DNA from: an uncultured Oligoflexia bacterium | GTDB taxonomy: Bacteria > Bdellovibrionota > Bacteriovoracia > Bacteriovoracales > Bacteriovoracaceae | DNA length: 64,000 bases | Assembly (NCBI GenBank): GCA_913058265.1 | Contig: CAJXPQ010000011.1 | Coordinates: 43,900 to 107,899, forward strand | Direction: 5' to 3' | Part shown: positions 38,080-48,182 of the stretch, one piece after another | Layout of the letters: each line of letters starts with the position of its first letter | Numbering within the stretch: the stretch's first letter is position 1 | The notes under the pieces: model-generated | The model's database searches: none | Told to the model about the DNA's origin: nothing | The model's input: only the letters and a program-made list of their open reading frames with translations | Program-made: the position numbers and the translations under genes

Positions 38080-40005
38080 ATGGGAAGAATTATTGGAATT
38101 GACTTAGGAACAACAAATTCATGTGTTGCAGTTTTTGAAAATGGAAAATATAAAATTATTCCAAATGCAGAAGGGCAAAACACAACACCTTCAGTTGTGG
38201 CATATAGCGATAAGGGGGAGGTATTAGTAGGTAAGGTTGCAAAAAACCAAGCTGTTACAAACCCAGGTAAAACATTATATGGAATTAAAAGACTAATTGG
38301 TCGTAAGGCTAACGCTGACGAGGCAAAAGCATTTGCTAAAGTAGCTCCATTTGAAATTTTTGCAAATAAAAATGGTGATGCTTGGGTTAAAACTGATGGT
38401 AAAGAAATGTCTCCACAGGAAATATCTGCAAGAATTTTAGAAAAAATGAAAAAATCAGCTGAAGATTATTTAGGTGAAACAGTAACAGAAGCAGTTATTA
38501 CTGTTCCAGCATACTTTAACGATGCTCAAAGACAAGCAACGAAAGATGCGGGAAGAATTGCTGGATTAGAAGTTAAAAGAATTGTAAATGAGCCTACAGC
38601 AGCAGCACTTGCTTATGGTATGGATCAGAAAAAAGATATGAATATTGCAGTGTTTGACCTTGGTGGTGGAACATTTGATATCTCGATCTTAGAAATTACT
38701 GAAGATGGTGTTTTTGATGTAAAGGCTACAAACGGAGATACCTTTTTAGGTGGTGAAAACTTTGATGAAGAAATCATCAGTTGGATGGCAGATGAGTTCC
38801 TAAAAACAAATTCTGTTAATCTAAGAACAGACCCAATGGCACTTCAAAGGCTTAAGGAAGCATCAGAGAAAGCAAAGCATGAATTATCATCTGCGACGCA
38901 ATCTGAAATTAATCTTCCATTTATTACGGCAGATGCTTCAGGTCCAAAACATTTAATCCTAACTCTCACAAGAGCAAAATTTGAAGAATTAATTGCTAAG
39001 TATATCGATGGATTAACTGCACCATGTACAACTTGTTTAAAGGATTCTGGTCTGGACAGCAACGAAATTCATGAAGTGATTTTAGTTGGTGGTTCAACAA
39101 GAATTCCAGCGATTCAAGAAAAAGTTAAACAAATTTTTGGTAAAGAGCCTTCAAAAGGCGTTAACCCCGATGAGGTTGTTGCAGCTGGAGCCGCGGTTCA
39201 GGGTGGAGTACTTCAAGGTGACGTTAAAGATGTTCTTTTATTAGACGTAACACCTCTATCTCTTGGAATTGAAACGATGGGTGGAGTTATGACTAAAATC
39301 ATTGAGAAAAACACAACGATTCCAACAAAGGGATCACAAGTATTCTCAACAGCACAGGATAATCAGCCTGCAGTTTCAATTCACGTACTTCAAGGTGAAA
39401 GAGAATTTGCGAATGACAATAAGACTCTAGGGAAGTTTGACCTTACAGGTATTGCTCCAGCTCCAAGAGGAGTTCCTCAAATTGAAGTTGAATTTAATAT
39501 TGATGCCAATGGTATTATAAATGTTTCTTCAACTGATAAAGCGACTGGAAAGAAACAAGATATTGTCATTACATCTGGTTCAGGTTTATCTGAAGAAGAA
39601 ATTGATAAGATGGTAAAAGATGCTGAAGAAAACAGAGAGAGTGACTCTAAAAGAAGAGAACTTGTGGATGCTAGAAATAATTTAGATTCATTAGTTTTCT
39701 CTACAGAAAAAGCTATCACAGACGCTGGTGACAAAATAGCAGCAGAAAAGAAAACAGATGTTGACGCTGCTTTAACAGAAGCTAAAACAAAGCTGACTTC
39801 AGAGAATCTAGATGAAATTAAAGCAGCAACAGAAAGACTGCAAAATGCTGCTCATGCTATTGCTGGAGACCTCTACGGTCAGCCAGGTGCTGAGCAACCG
39901 GGTGCTGAAGCTGGAGAGGGACCAGGTCCTGAAGCTGCAGCTGCTGGAGCAGAAGCAAAAAAAGAAGATGACGATGTAGTAGACGCTGACTTCAAAGAAG
40001 TTTAG
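38080..40005 (+). CDS. dnaK: Hsp70 chaperone DnaK
   Basis: 641 aa. ATPase domain starts [15 protein letters not shown], contains [13 protein letters not shown] and [14 protein letters not shown]; substrate domain [32 protein letters not shown]-terminal tail with a Gly/Pro/Ala/Glu-rich linker ending [11 protein letters not shown]. Typical housekeeping DnaK. SD AAGGAG lies 8 nt upstream. Ends 17 nt before a terminator that separates it from dnaJ. Confidence 0.98.
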   Translation: MGRIIGIDLGTTNSCVAVFENGKYKIIPNAEGQNTTPSVVAYSDKGEVLVGKVAKNQAVTNPGKTLYGIKRLIGRKANADEAKAFAKVAPFEIFANKNGDAWVKTDGKEMSPQEISARILEKMKKSAEDYLGETVTEAVITVPAYFNDAQRQATKDAGRIAGLEVKRIVNEPTAAALAYGMDQKKDMNIAVFDLGGGTFDISILEITEDGVFDVKATNGDTFLGGENFDEEIISWMADEFLKTNSVNLRTDPMALQRLKEASEKAKHELSSATQSEINLPFITADASGPKHLILTLTRAKFEELIAKYIDGLTAPCTTCLKDSGLDSNEIHEVILVGGSTRIPAIQEKVKQIFGKEPSKGVNPDEVVAAGAAVQGGVLQGDVKDVLLLDVTPLSLGIETMGGVMTKIIEKNTTIPTKGSQVFSTAQDNQPAVSIHVLQGEREFANDNKTLGKFDLTGIAPAPRGVPQIEVEFNIDANGIINVSSTDKATGKKQDIVITSGSGLSEEEIDKMVKDAEENRESDSKRRELVDARNNLDSLVFSTEKAITDAGDKIAAEKKTDVDAALTEAKTKLTSENLDEIKAATERLQNAAHAIAGDLYGQPGAEQPGAEAGEGPGPEAAAAGAEAKKEDDDVVDADFKEV

Positions 40006-40022
40006 AATAAACCTCCCACAAC

Positions 40023-40050
40023 AGGCTCCATTTATATGGAGCCTTTTTTA
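40023..40050 (+). terminator. Intrinsic terminator between dnaK and dnaJ
   Basis: AGGCTCCA (40023-40030) pairs perfectly with TGGAGCCT (40037-40044) around TTTATA, followed by a T-run. It probably sets the lower expression of dnaJ by partial readthrough. The dnaJ ATG lies 18 nt after it. Confidence 0.9.
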
Positions 40051-40068
40051 TAATTAAAAAGAGTTGAG

Positions 40069-41151
40069 ATGAGTACTAAAAGAGATTATTACGAAGTATT
40101 AGGTGTCCAAAAATCTGCAACGAAAGATGAAGTGAAAAAAGCTTATCGAAAAATTGCAATGAAATTTCATCCCGATCGAAATCCAGATAACCCAGAGGCA
40201 GAAGCAAAGTTCAAGGAAGCATCAGAAGCAGCTGATTGCTTAATGAATGATGAAAAAAGGCAGAAGTATGACCAGTTTGGACATGCTGCTTTTAATGGTG
40301 CTGGTGGCATGGGAGGAGGATTCCAAGGTGGAGGTGATTTTGGAGATCTAGGAGATATTTTCGGAGATCTTTTTGGTGATGTTTTTGGTGGAGGAAGTCG
40401 ACGTAGAGGTGGCGGCGGTGGAAGAAGCCGGGCCAGAAGAGGTGAAGATCTACAGATGGGGGTTGAAGTTTCTTTTGAGGAAGCAGCTTTTGGTGTCGAG
40501 AAAGAAATATCTCTTGTTAGAAATATTGTTAAAGAAGGAACAACACCACAAACCTGTACGACTTGTAATGGTCACGGAGAAATAAGGCGACAGCAAGGAT
40601 TTTTTACTATTGCTCAACCATGTCCGTATTGTCAGGGAACTGGAGAAATAGCTGAAAGAATTAAAAAGAAAGTAAATCTTTCTGTTACAATTCCTGGCGG
40701 TATTGATCACGGGCAAAGATTAAAACTATCTCAAGAAGGTGATATTGGAGCACATGGTGGTCCGAATGGTGACCTTTATGTACAGGTCGTAATCTCTGAT
40801 CATGAATTTTTCGAAAGAGATGCTTTTGATGTTCATTGTGATGTGCCTATAACATTTTCTCAGGCAGCACTAGGGGCAGATGTAGAGGTTCCAACTTTGT
40901 CAGGAAAAGTTTCTATGAATATTCCCCAAGGAGTTCAGTCGGGTAAGAAAATGCGACTAAAAGGTAAGGGAATTCAAAGACTTGGTGGCTATGGTTCAGG
41001 AGATCAAATCATTAGAGTTGTGGTAGAGACTCCAACTAAGCTTTCTGAGCAAGAAAAAGAAATCTTTAAGCAACTAGCTGACTTTGAACAAACAAATACA
41101 AATCCTATGTCTCAAGGTTTTTTCGAGAAAGTTCGCGAATTTTTTCAATAA
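40069..41151 (+). CDS. dnaJ: Co-chaperone DnaJ lacking zinc centre I
   Basis: 360 aa (E. coli 376). J-domain with HPD in MKFHPDRNP, then the Gly/Phe-rich region (residues ~75-125). The cysteine-rich domain holds only two CxxCxGxG-type motifs instead of four: C163TTC166NGHG and C185PYC188QGTG. The flanking [19 protein letters not shown] matches motif 2 and [13 protein letters not shown] matches motif 3 of canonical DnaJ, so the inner zinc centre II is retained and the outer centre I (motifs 1 and 4) is deleted. The two C-terminal substrate domains starting [16 protein letters not shown] and the dimerisation region are intact. Confidence 0.95.
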   Translation: MSTKRDYYEVLGVQKSATKDEVKKAYRKIAMKFHPDRNPDNPEAEAKFKEASEAADCLMNDEKRQKYDQFGHAAFNGAGGMGGGFQGGGDFGDLGDIFGDLFGDVFGGGSRRRGGGGGRSRARRGEDLQMGVEVSFEEAAFGVEKEISLVRNIVKEGTTPQTCTTCNGHGEIRRQQGFFTIAQPCPYCQGTGEIAERIKKKVNLSVTIPGGIDHGQRLKLSQEGDIGAHGGPNGDLYVQVVISDHEFFERDAFDVHCDVPITFSQAALGADVEVPTLSGKVSMNIPQGVQSGKKMRLKGKGIQRLGGYGSGDQIIRVVVETPTKLSEQEKEIFKQLADFEQTNTNPMSQGFFEKVREFFQ

Positions 41152-41202
41152 AATCATGACAGCAGTCCTATAGACCGCTAATATTATCATAAGAAGGAAT
41201 TT

Positions 41203-43140
41203 ATGAAGCGTGTTGTTATATATTCAGTATCTCTCATTCTATTTTTTATATCGTGTTCAGGAATTACACCTATAAATGATGCCGATTTTTACTCAGAGGA
41301 TTTTTTAAAGCAACTTGAAAGTATTCAAGTTATTTACAAGGATGGCGATAAAAAACGAGCTTTGCAGAAACTTACTGCAATTCAGGATAATAAATTATCA
41401 AGGGCAGAGGTTGCTAAAAAGTATAACCTTGTTGGAGTTATCTATTATACCTCCCAGAGTTTGACTCAAGCTATTGAAAGTTTCCAGGTGGCAAGGCAAA
41501 ATGTAGATAAGGACTATGGTCTTGCTAATCGAATTCGCTTAAATCTTGCAAGCTCATACTTTAAAAGTGATCAAGTAAACTCCACAGCAAACATATTAAA
41601 GCTGATAGATACAAACTACCTAAATAAAGCAGAGAAAGTAAACTTCCATAAACTTAACTTTACAGTAGCAAATCAACTAAATGATTTTAAGAAGGTCATA
41701 AAATCGGTTTTATTTTTAAGCAAAGATACTAATTCATTTAGTGAGTTTGAGGACTTTAAATATAAAGAAGTCATTATGGATAACTTTAAAAAACTATCTG
41801 CAAGTGAACGTGTTTACCTTCTAGAAAGACATATGAAAGAGAATCCTATTGTTATAGCGTACCTCGGAAGAGCAGAAGCTATGAATAGGTTTTATATTGG
41901 TGATAGAGAAGGATCAAAAGATGTTGTTGATTGGCTTCGTAAAAGATTTGATTATTTAGAGGAGATTAAAATATTTGTTGATGATTATCAGTTTAGAGTT
42001 GATAATTACTCAAAAATTAATTCAGGAGCAATTGGTGTTCTTGTTCCTCTCAGTGGAAAAGTAGCGAAGTATGGTGAGAAAGTTATAAGTGGTGTGAATA
42101 CGGCCCTTATCAAACAAAAGAACACAGAGACATTCTTAAATATTCATATAAAAGATAACCAAAATAATACTTATTTAGCGAAAAAAATGGTTCAGGAGCT
42201 GGTAATAAAGCATCATGTTTCAGTTATTATTGGTGGGTTATTTCCTGCTCTAGCTAAGGAAGAGTATCTAGAAGCAAGAAAATATGGAGTTATGTATGTC
42301 TCGCTTTCTCCTGTGTATTTACCACGATCTGAAAAGAATCACCTACTTCTAGAGTTACCAGGCTCAATCGAATCACAATTAAACTCTCTCACAAAGCCGG
42401 AAGTACTAGAAAAATTAGGTCGAAGAGTTGGAGTTTTATATCCTTGGTCTATAGACGGTAAAAGTTATGTTAATGAGCTTTGGAATTTAAATAATCTGAA
42501 TAAGCTTGAACTAAAAAATGTCTATCATTATCAGAGAGGGATTAAAGATTACAGAAAACCAGTTGAAGAAATCTTAGGTCTTAAGTATCCAAGAGAAAGA
42601 GAGGAAGAACTCCAGGTTTGGAAAGAAATTAAAAATATTGATAAAAGAAATATGAGAATTATTAATACACTTCCTCCTGTGACTGACTTCGACTGGATGT
42701 TTATACCTTCACTTCCAAGTGAAGCATTACAAATATTACCGACCTTTAGTTATTATGATGCAAAAAATGTGAAATTTGTTGGTGGACCTTCTTGGATAAA
42801 TAATAAGCTGAAGGCCAACAGGAGAGATCTCGGGCAGATGTATGTTATAGGCACAGATCTGAGTAATATTAGTAAGGATTTTATCAAAATGTATCGAACA
42901 CTCAATGGTAGAGCTCCACATCTACTTGATACATTGTCTTATGAGGGAATGGAGATTGTTTTAGATATTGTAAAAGAGCAGAAATTTAGTGCGCGAGAAG
43001 ATCTAGAGAAAAGAGTTAGAGATTTAAAAAAACTTGAAGCCTTAACATCAAGCTGGACACTTGATGAAGGACTTTGGGTTAAAAATATGGATATATTGTC
43101 AATCAAGTCTAGCGGCTTTGAAAAAGTGAGTTTTGAATAA
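41203..43140 (+). CDS. LpoA/LppC-like lipoprotein (periplasmic-binding fold)
   Basis: 645 aa lipoprotein: signal peptide with lipobox FISC (Cys18). N-terminal TPR-like helical repeats (residues ~30-240), then a type I periplasmic-binding-protein-like domain beginning GAIGVLVPLSGKVAKYGEKVI, with internal SVIIGGLFPALAKEEYLEA. This two-part layout is that of the penicillin-binding-protein activator LpoA and related LppC-type proteins; an amino-acid ABC receptor is the alternative. It follows dnaJ after 51 nt and is followed within 2 nt by another lipoprotein gene. Confidence 0.78.
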   Translation: MKRVVIYSVSLILFFISCSGITPINDADFYSEDFLKQLESIQVIYKDGDKKRALQKLTAIQDNKLSRAEVAKKYNLVGVIYYTSQSLTQAIESFQVARQNVDKDYGLANRIRLNLASSYFKSDQVNSTANILKLIDTNYLNKAEKVNFHKLNFTVANQLNDFKKVIKSVLFLSKDTNSFSEFEDFKYKEVIMDNFKKLSASERVYLLERHMKENPIVIAYLGRAEAMNRFYIGDREGSKDVVDWLRKRFDYLEEIKIFVDDYQFRVDNYSKINSGAIGVLVPLSGKVAKYGEKVISGVNTALIKQKNTETFLNIHIKDNQNNTYLAKKMVQELVIKHHVSVIIGGLFPALAKEEYLEARKYGVMYVSLSPVYLPRSEKNHLLLELPGSIESQLNSLTKPEVLEKLGRRVGVLYPWSIDGKSYVNELWNLNNLNKLELKNVYHYQRGIKDYRKPVEEILGLKYPREREEELQVWKEIKNIDKRNMRIINTLPPVTDFDWMFIPSLPSEALQILPTFSYYDAKNVKFVGGPSWINNKLKANRRDLGQMYVIGTDLSNISKDFIKMYRTLNGRAPHLLDTLSYEGMEIVLDIVKEQKFSAREDLEKRVRDLKKLEALTSSWTLDEGLWVKNMDILSIKSSGFEKVSFE

Positions 43141-43142
43141 TT

Positions 43143-43673
43143 ATGGTAAGAGCACTACTTTTACTATTTCTACTTTCAAGCTGTGGCTTAAAAGTTACAA
43201 ATGAAATTGATGAAAATGTCCTTATCGGTACATGGGAGTTAGAAGGCCTTACCTGTTTTGACTCTGAAGATAAGAATGTTGAATTAGAGAGTTATGATGT
43301 CGATGCAGTCGCAGATGTCTCAATAATATTTGCGGGTAATAAAATAACGTATGAGGTTGTATCAACTTGTACCACAAGTGCTGTGGGTCAATACAGAACA
43401 GACTTCAACGGCGATAGCTTAGGTGAAGTGGACTTTTTTGATTTGATTACTGGAAGTACCTGTGACGTAGATATAGCTGATATTGGTCCTAACACTGTCG
43501 GTACAATTTCTGTGAATTTAGCACTTTTACAATCTAGATCAAACGATCTTGACTGGATAGTAGATGGAGACTCATTGGAGTTAGAGTTAGGAACTCTTTT
43601 CGTAGGGTCAACGGCCGTTACTGGATGTTTGAGTAATTGCTATTGTGTGGGCTCATATAGTAAGCCTAATTAG
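43143..43673 (+). CDS. Small lipoprotein, lipocalin-like
   Basis: 176 aa; lipobox LSSC with Cys14 after a short hydrophobic helix. The mature part begins with IGTWELEGLTC, the pattern of lipocalin-like or META-type barrels, and contains several more Cys (Cys38, two in the C-terminal CLSNCYC), which may form disulfides. No function can be given. It begins 2 nt after the previous lipoprotein gene and converges with hpt, overlapping it by 8 bases. Confidence 0.72.
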   Translation: MVRALLLLFLLSSCGLKVTNEIDENVLIGTWELEGLTCFDSEDKNVELESYDVDAVADVSIIFAGNKITYEVVSTCTTSAVGQYRTDFNGDSLGEVDFFDLITGSTCDVDIADIGPNTVGTISVNLALLQSRSNDLDWIVDGDSLELELGTLFVGSTAVTGCLSNCYCVGSYSKPN

Positions 43674-44229
43674 GGTATTTTAAATAGTAAAGGTCACTAA
43701 TATTTCGACCATAAGAATCAAGGTCAAGCCCATAACCAACAACAAATTGATCTTCAATTTTCTTGCCAATATACTCAGCTTTTACGGGTACGACTCTCTG
43801 ATAAGGCTTATCAAAGAGTGTGATAACTTCCAGAGATCGCGGATTTGAAAGAAGAAGACGCTCTTTTAAGAAGTGAAGAGCTCGTCCAGTATCAATGATT
43901 TCTTCTACAATAAGAACGTTCTTACCTGAAATATTAGACTTTATATCTTTCTTAATGAGAATTGTTCCAGCATTTTCCTTATCGCGTCCAATAGAGTTCA
44001 GCTGAACAAAGTCGATATAAACATTTATATTTCGAAGGTTCTTAGCTAAGTCTGAAAGAAAAAGCATGCTACCTTTAAGGACGCCAACAAGTATTAGGTC
44101 TTCACCTTGATATCTTTTGTTAATGGCTTCGGCAAGATTCTTAGTTATCTCGACAATTTCTTCTCTATCAATATATTTAACAAACTGTTCAGATGCAAAA
44201 CCTGAGGGAAACTTATAAAGCTCATTCAT
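43666..44229 (-). CDS. hpt: Hypoxanthine phosphoribosyltransferase
   Basis: 187 aa. Salvages hypoxanthine or guanine with PRPP to IMP/GMP. PRPP motif VLIVEEIIDTGRAL; N-terminal LVGVLKGSMLFLSDL loop and FVVGYGLDLD near the C-terminus are typical. The start at 44229 has AAAGGA 7 nt upstream; an upstream frame to 44319 is noncoding because it runs through a terminator-like hairpin. Purine salvage fits a predator living on prey nucleotides (inference). Convergent with the lipoprotein gene by 8 bp. Confidence 0.94.
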   Translation of the reverse strand: MNELYKFPSGFASEQFVKYIDREEIVEITKNLAEAINKRYQGEDLILVGVLKGSMLFLSDLAKNLRNINVYIDFVQLNSIGRDKENAGTILIKKDIKSNISGKNVLIVEEIIDTGRALHFLKERLLLSNPRSLEVITLFDKPYQRVVPVKAEYIGKKIEDQFVVGYGLDLDSYGRNISDLYYLKYPN

Positions 44230-44273
44230 ATTAAATCCTTTGGAATTTATACTAACGGCCAAAAGAGAAAAGT

Positions 44274-44310
44274 AAAAAAAAATATTCTCCGATTGAAATA
44301 GTCGGAGAAT
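44274..44310 (-). terminator. Attenuator-like terminator in the hpt leader
   Basis: On the minus strand the stem ATTCTCCGA/TCGGAGAAT (44302-44310 and 44284-44292, loop 44293-44301) is followed one base later by nine Ts, a strong intrinsic terminator. It points toward hpt and lies 45 nt upstream of its ATG. Nothing on the minus strand upstream is a gene, so it is not the end of one. Transcription from the mreB-hpt gap must pass it, as in attenuation. Confidence 0.7.
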
Positions 44311-44329
44311 GTGAGCCACTACTTCCTAC

Positions 44330-44358
44330 TTGTCCTATACATAGCTAAATGGTAAATT
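44330..44358 (+). promoter_or_regulatory. Possible mreB promoter
   Basis: TTGTCC (44330-44335), 17-nt spacer, TAAATT (44353-44358). The gap also carries TTGAAA on the minus strand (44385-44380), which with TAATAA or ATAAAA might serve hpt, so the two promoters would overlap. Weak evidence. Confidence 0.35.
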
Positions 44359-44395
44359 TTATTACAGAATAAAAATATTTTTCAAGGAAATAGAA

Positions 44396-45433
44396 ATGTT
44401 TAAAAGAGTCTTAGATTGGTTTTCTAATGATCTAGCAATTGATCTTGGTACAGCGAATACATTAGTTTATGCTCGAGATGGTGGAATTATTGTAAATGAG
44501 CCCTCAGTTGTTGCAGTACATGTGGGTTATAGAGGTGAACAAAAAATATTAGCTGTTGGTGATAAAGCCAAAGAAATGCTCGGAAGAACACCTGGATCTA
44601 TTAAAGCAATAAGACCAATGAAAGACGGTGTTATCGCTGATTTTGAAATCACTCAAGCTATGCTTAAGCATTTTATTCAAAAATCTATGAATGGTTCTAA
44701 GTTGGTTAAGCCTCGAATTATTATCTGTATTCCTTTTGGTATTACACAGGTTGAGAAAAGAGCTGTTAAGGAATCTGCTGAGCAGGCAGGTGCGAGAGAA
44801 GTCTATTTGATCGAAGAACCTATGGCCGCTGCTATTGGTGCGGGTTTACCAATTACAAACCCTTCTGGAAATATGATCGTAGACATTGGTGGCGGGACAA
44901 CAGAGGTTGCCGTTATCTCTCTAGGTGGAATTGTTTATTCTAAGTCTGTCCGAGTTGCAGGCGATAAATTTGATGAAGCAATTATAAACTATATTAAGAA
45001 AAAATATTCATTACTCATTGGTGAGAGAACTGCTGAGATGATTAAAATCTCAATTGGAAACGCATATCCGTTTGATGAAGAAGTGAAAACATATGAAGTG
45101 AAGGGTAGAGATCTTATTGCTGGAGCACCGAAAACAATAGAGGTGACTAGTGATGAAATAAGAGAAGCACTATCTGATCCTATCGCGGAAGTAATTGAAG
45201 CGATTAAAACTTCATTAGAAAAAACACCTCCAGAGCTAGCTGCTGATATAGTCGATAATGGCATAATATTGGCCGGTGGTGGGTCACTTTTAGCAAACCT
45301 TGATATTCTTATTAAAGAAAAAACAGGATTACCTGTCTCTCTTGCTGAAGACCCGTTAACCTGTGTTGTTAGGGGCTGTGGAACGGCATTAGAAAATATT
45401 ACATTGTTACGTCAGGTAACAACATTGTCATAG
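44396..45433 (+). CDS. mreB: Rod-shape determining protein MreB
   Basis: 345 aa actin-like protein that guides elongation of the cell wall. Motifs: [32 protein letters not shown] (phosphate 1), [15 protein letters not shown] (phosphate 2) and [15 protein letters not shown] (adenosine). The N-terminal amphipathic start MFKRVLDWF is present. The neighbours are unusual: mreC and mreD do not follow. Instead a PilZ protein begins 6 nt after the stop. Confidence 0.97.
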   Translation: MFKRVLDWFSNDLAIDLGTANTLVYARDGGIIVNEPSVVAVHVGYRGEQKILAVGDKAKEMLGRTPGSIKAIRPMKDGVIADFEITQAMLKHFIQKSMNGSKLVKPRIIICIPFGITQVEKRAVKESAEQAGAREVYLIEEPMAAAIGAGLPITNPSGNMIVDIGGGTTEVAVISLGGIVYSKSVRVAGDKFDEAIINYIKKKYSLLIGERTAEMIKISIGNAYPFDEEVKTYEVKGRDLIAGAPKTIEVTSDEIREALSDPIAEVIEAIKTSLEKTPPELAADIVDNGIILAGGGSLLANLDILIKEKTGLPVSLAEDPLTCVVRGCGTALENITLLRQVTTLS

Positions 45434-45439
45434 GGGCCT

Positions 45440-46279
45440 ATGAGTCAAGAGCAAAATGTTCACTTTAAAGAGTTAAATCTCAAAGAAGTAAAGAGCAAGC
45501 TTGCTTTGCTGGCAAAGCCTAAGAAAAATAAGATTATTATATGGAAGAAAGGTGGCGGGAATAAAGTTGAACTTCTTGCCATTGACTATGTGCGCTCAAA
45601 AAATGAGCTGCAAGTGAAAGAAGAAGTTGCAGATGAGCTTATAGGAGAGGAAGTATTATTTTCTTTTGAACTCAATGGACTGCATTTCTTTGGGAAATGT
45701 AAACCTGTCTCATTCGGAAAGACTAGGTTTTATCTGGATTGTAATTACCAAGTTTTCAAAAGCGAAAGAAGATTAAACTTTCGTTTACTGACATATCCTC
45801 ATCAAAAGGTTTATGCGAGCGTATATGTTGGTGATGATAAAATAAAAGCATCAAACTTATTCAGCTTGAAAACAGGTGTGAATGAAACCGGATTATTTAC
45901 TAGTTTCCTAGATATTGTCAATGATGAAGCCTCTGAAGAGAAATTGAAAATGGTCGAAGGACATTTACAGTTTAGGGTCATAGATATTTCAGTAACAGGA
46001 ATGGCAATACTTTTAGGTGAAATCGAAAGTAAATTATTTCTTGAGAATAATATAAATTTAGGAAAGGTCATAATTGATTTTAATGGAGATCATCTAGAAA
46101 TAGAGGATGTGAAATTATTATATAAGATGGATTTCTTAGCATCGAGGAAGGCTACAAAAATGTATAAAGCCGGACTACAGTTCCTAAATATCGATACCAA
46201 TTTAGATGAAAAACTTCAAAGTATTATTAATTCAACGCTAAGAGATCTTGAGTCAGAATTTGAGGACTTCATTAGGTGA
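45440..46279 (+). CDS. PilZ-domain protein (c-di-GMP receptor candidate)
   Basis: 279 aa. The PilZ RxxxR motif is at Arg111-Arg115 (RRLNFR) and the second motif DISVTG follows in VIDISVTGMAIL. Both c-di-GMP ligand sets are kept. The N-terminal ~95 residues form a beta-rich YcgR-N-like domain (KNKIIIWKKGGGNKVELLAID). No membrane helix, so it is cytosolic. 6 nt after mreB, and its end overlaps the next lipoprotein gene as GTGA, so the block is one operon. This would link c-di-GMP to wall growth or its partners. Confidence 0.82.
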   Translation: MSQEQNVHFKELNLKEVKSKLALLAKPKKNKIIIWKKGGGNKVELLAIDYVRSKNELQVKEEVADELIGEEVLFSFELNGLHFFGKCKPVSFGKTRFYLDCNYQVFKSERRLNFRLLTYPHQKVYASVYVGDDKIKASNLFSLKTGVNETGLFTSFLDIVNDEASEEKLKMVEGHLQFRVIDISVTGMAILLGEIESKLFLENNINLGKVIIDFNGDHLEIEDVKLLYKMDFLASRKATKMYKAGLQFLNIDTNLDEKLQSIINSTLRDLESEFEDFIR

Positions 46280-47022
46280 AGTTTTTATTCCTCATCTTTC
46301 TTATCTATTCCTGTGCCACAAGCCCATTGGGAAATGTGGAGTCAGACCAACAATATAATGGATCTAGATATTATGAACTATCTGATAAGACAGGTAACTT
46401 TTTAGTCAAGAGAGAAGTTAAGCTAGGTTCTAAAAAACTCCTAACTCGAACGACTGTTTTAACTCGAGATGGTATGCAAGAACTCGAAAAACAAGTTTCT
46501 GTTTCTAAAATTGGAAATGTGAAGGGAAGGCGAGGAGCCGTTAAAGCACTCTTGCCAGAAGCTGCTCAATTTGTCGTTTGGTATAATAAAAAGGCATATT
46601 CAGCACAACAAAAAGTAAATACAAAACAAAAGACTATAAAGATAAAAGTTAAGGACCCTGATGGTGAAAAAAAAGCATATCAAGAATTTAAAGTTCCAAA
46701 AGGAAGTTATTTTTGTTATTTTTCACAAATCCCAGAGTGCTTGAAAATTCAAAACTTACTATTAAAAGCAGCTAATAAAAGTATACAAATTTTTGTACTA
46801 TGGGATAACTTTCCATTTCATACAGAACAGTACGAAGGTGTCATTAATAGCCCAATGATCCTTGCAACATTGAAGTTAAATGACCATAGTAAAGATGAAT
46901 TGAAATATGCTTTAGATATCGGGAATCAAATGATTTTTTACCATTTTGATAAAAAGCTAAACTTTGATAAAATGTTTTGGATTTCCCAAGGTATAAGTAT
47001 GCTAGGAATCACTAAGGAGTAA
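46276..47022 (+). CDS. Lipoprotein of unknown function
   Basis: 248 aa, lipobox LIYSC with Cys13. Mature part starts ATSPLGNVE. Basic central region KGRRGAVKALLPEAAQFVVWYNKKAYSAQ. No known domain. GTG start overlapping the PilZ stop (GTGA). Located between PilZ and nagZ, so perhaps an outer-membrane partner of wall growth. Confidence 0.7.
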   Translation: MKFLFLIFLIYSCATSPLGNVESDQQYNGSRYYELSDKTGNFLVKREVKLGSKKLLTRTTVLTRDGMQELEKQVSVSKIGNVKGRRGAVKALLPEAAQFVVWYNKKAYSAQQKVNTKQKTIKIKVKDPDGEKKAYQEFKVPKGSYFCYFSQIPECLKIQNLLLKAANKSIQIFVLWDNFPFHTEQYEGVINSPMILATLKLNDHSKDELKYALDIGNQMIFYHFDKKLNFDKMFWISQGISMLGITKE

Positions 47023-47024
47023 GA

Positions 47025-48086
47025 GTGAACTTAAATGATGTTGGACAAATGTTTATGACAGGAATTTCTGGATTAAGCCTAACTGATGAAGAGAAGAAGT
47101 TTATTCAAGAGAGTAATATTGGCGGAATAATATTATTTAAACATAACTATGAAGCTCCTGGTCAGTTGGCAGAGTTAGTAAACGAGATACAAACTTTAAG
47201 AGATGAATATCCCCTGTATATATCAGTAGATCAAGAAGGTGGAAGAGTTCGAAGATTTCAAACTCACTTTAGTCAATTGCCATCTATGTTTAAAGTCGGT
47301 GAGTTGAATTCTCCAAAGACAACGTTTGAACTCCACAAACTAATGGGTGAAGAATTAAGTGCATGTGGAGTCAACTTAGACTACTCACCTTGCTGTGATA
47401 TATGGTCTAACCCAAATAATAAAGTGATCGGAGACAGATCATTTGGAAAGAACTTAGAAGATGTAGATAAGCATGTTAGTGCAGCTATTCGAGGTCTTCA
47501 TACGGCAAATGTATTGGCCTGTGCTAAACATTTTCCGGGGCATGGAGATACCACAAAGGATTCTCACTATGATCTTCCTTTTGTGAAAAAATCTATGAAG
47601 CAACTTAAGGAGAACGAATTAGTTCCTTTTCAGAAAGCGGCAAAATCCAGAATTGAATTCGTTATGATGGCCCACCTTGTGGTTGATGCAATTGATAAAG
47701 AGCTTCCATGTACACTAAGTAAAAAAGCCTATACTTTTCTTAGGTCAGAACTTAAATATAAAAGGATTATTATAACTGACGACATGGAAATGAAAGCAAT
47801 TACAGATCATTATAGCTACGGAGATGCTGCTATCATGGCAATTGAAGCGGGTGCAGATATTCTTATATATCGTAGCCTAGAGAAGGCAAAAGAAGCTTAC
47901 GATGGACTAATGTTAGGTATAAAAGAGAAGAAAGTGAATAAGTCTAATATAGAAGATAAGGTCAAAAGAATCTACGACTGCAAGAAAAGATTTTTATCCG
48001 AATATAATCCTATATACATTCCAAGTTTATCAAAAGTCTTTAAGGAAAGCCGAAACACTGACTTACTTGACCAATTTAGTGAGTAG
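47025..48086 (+). CDS. nagZ: Beta-N-acetylglucosaminidase NagZ (GH3)
   Basis: 353 aa GH3 enzyme that removes GlcNAc from muropeptides during cell-wall recycling. Motifs: ISVDQEGGRVRRF, CAKHFPGHGDTTKDSH (histidine general-base loop of NagZ type) and the nucleophile Asp in IITDDMEMKAI. GTG start with AAGGAG 7 nt upstream. It follows the mreB-PilZ-lipoprotein genes at 2 nt and probably ends that operon. Predators need rapid muropeptide handling; this is inference. Confidence 0.93.
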   Translation: MNLNDVGQMFMTGISGLSLTDEEKKFIQESNIGGIILFKHNYEAPGQLAELVNEIQTLRDEYPLYISVDQEGGRVRRFQTHFSQLPSMFKVGELNSPKTTFELHKLMGEELSACGVNLDYSPCCDIWSNPNNKVIGDRSFGKNLEDVDKHVSAAIRGLHTANVLACAKHFPGHGDTTKDSHYDLPFVKKSMKQLKENELVPFQKAAKSRIEFVMMAHLVVDAIDKELPCTLSKKAYTFLRSELKYKRIIITDDMEMKAITDHYSYGDAAIMAIEAGADILIYRSLEKAKEAYDGLMLGIKEKKVNKSNIEDKVKRIYDCKKRFLSEYNPIYIPSLSKVFKESRNTDLLDQFSE

Positions 48087-48182
48087 GAGTGTGATCAATT
48101 TTTCCGCATTTCAGCACATCTGAAGATCATCCAAATGTTTGATATTATATAGATAGTAACGAAAAAAATGTTTCGGAGCTGT

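Noticed and set aside
44230..44319. Extended start of hpt
   Set aside because: Would translate through a strong terminator; ATG 44229 has a good ribosome site.
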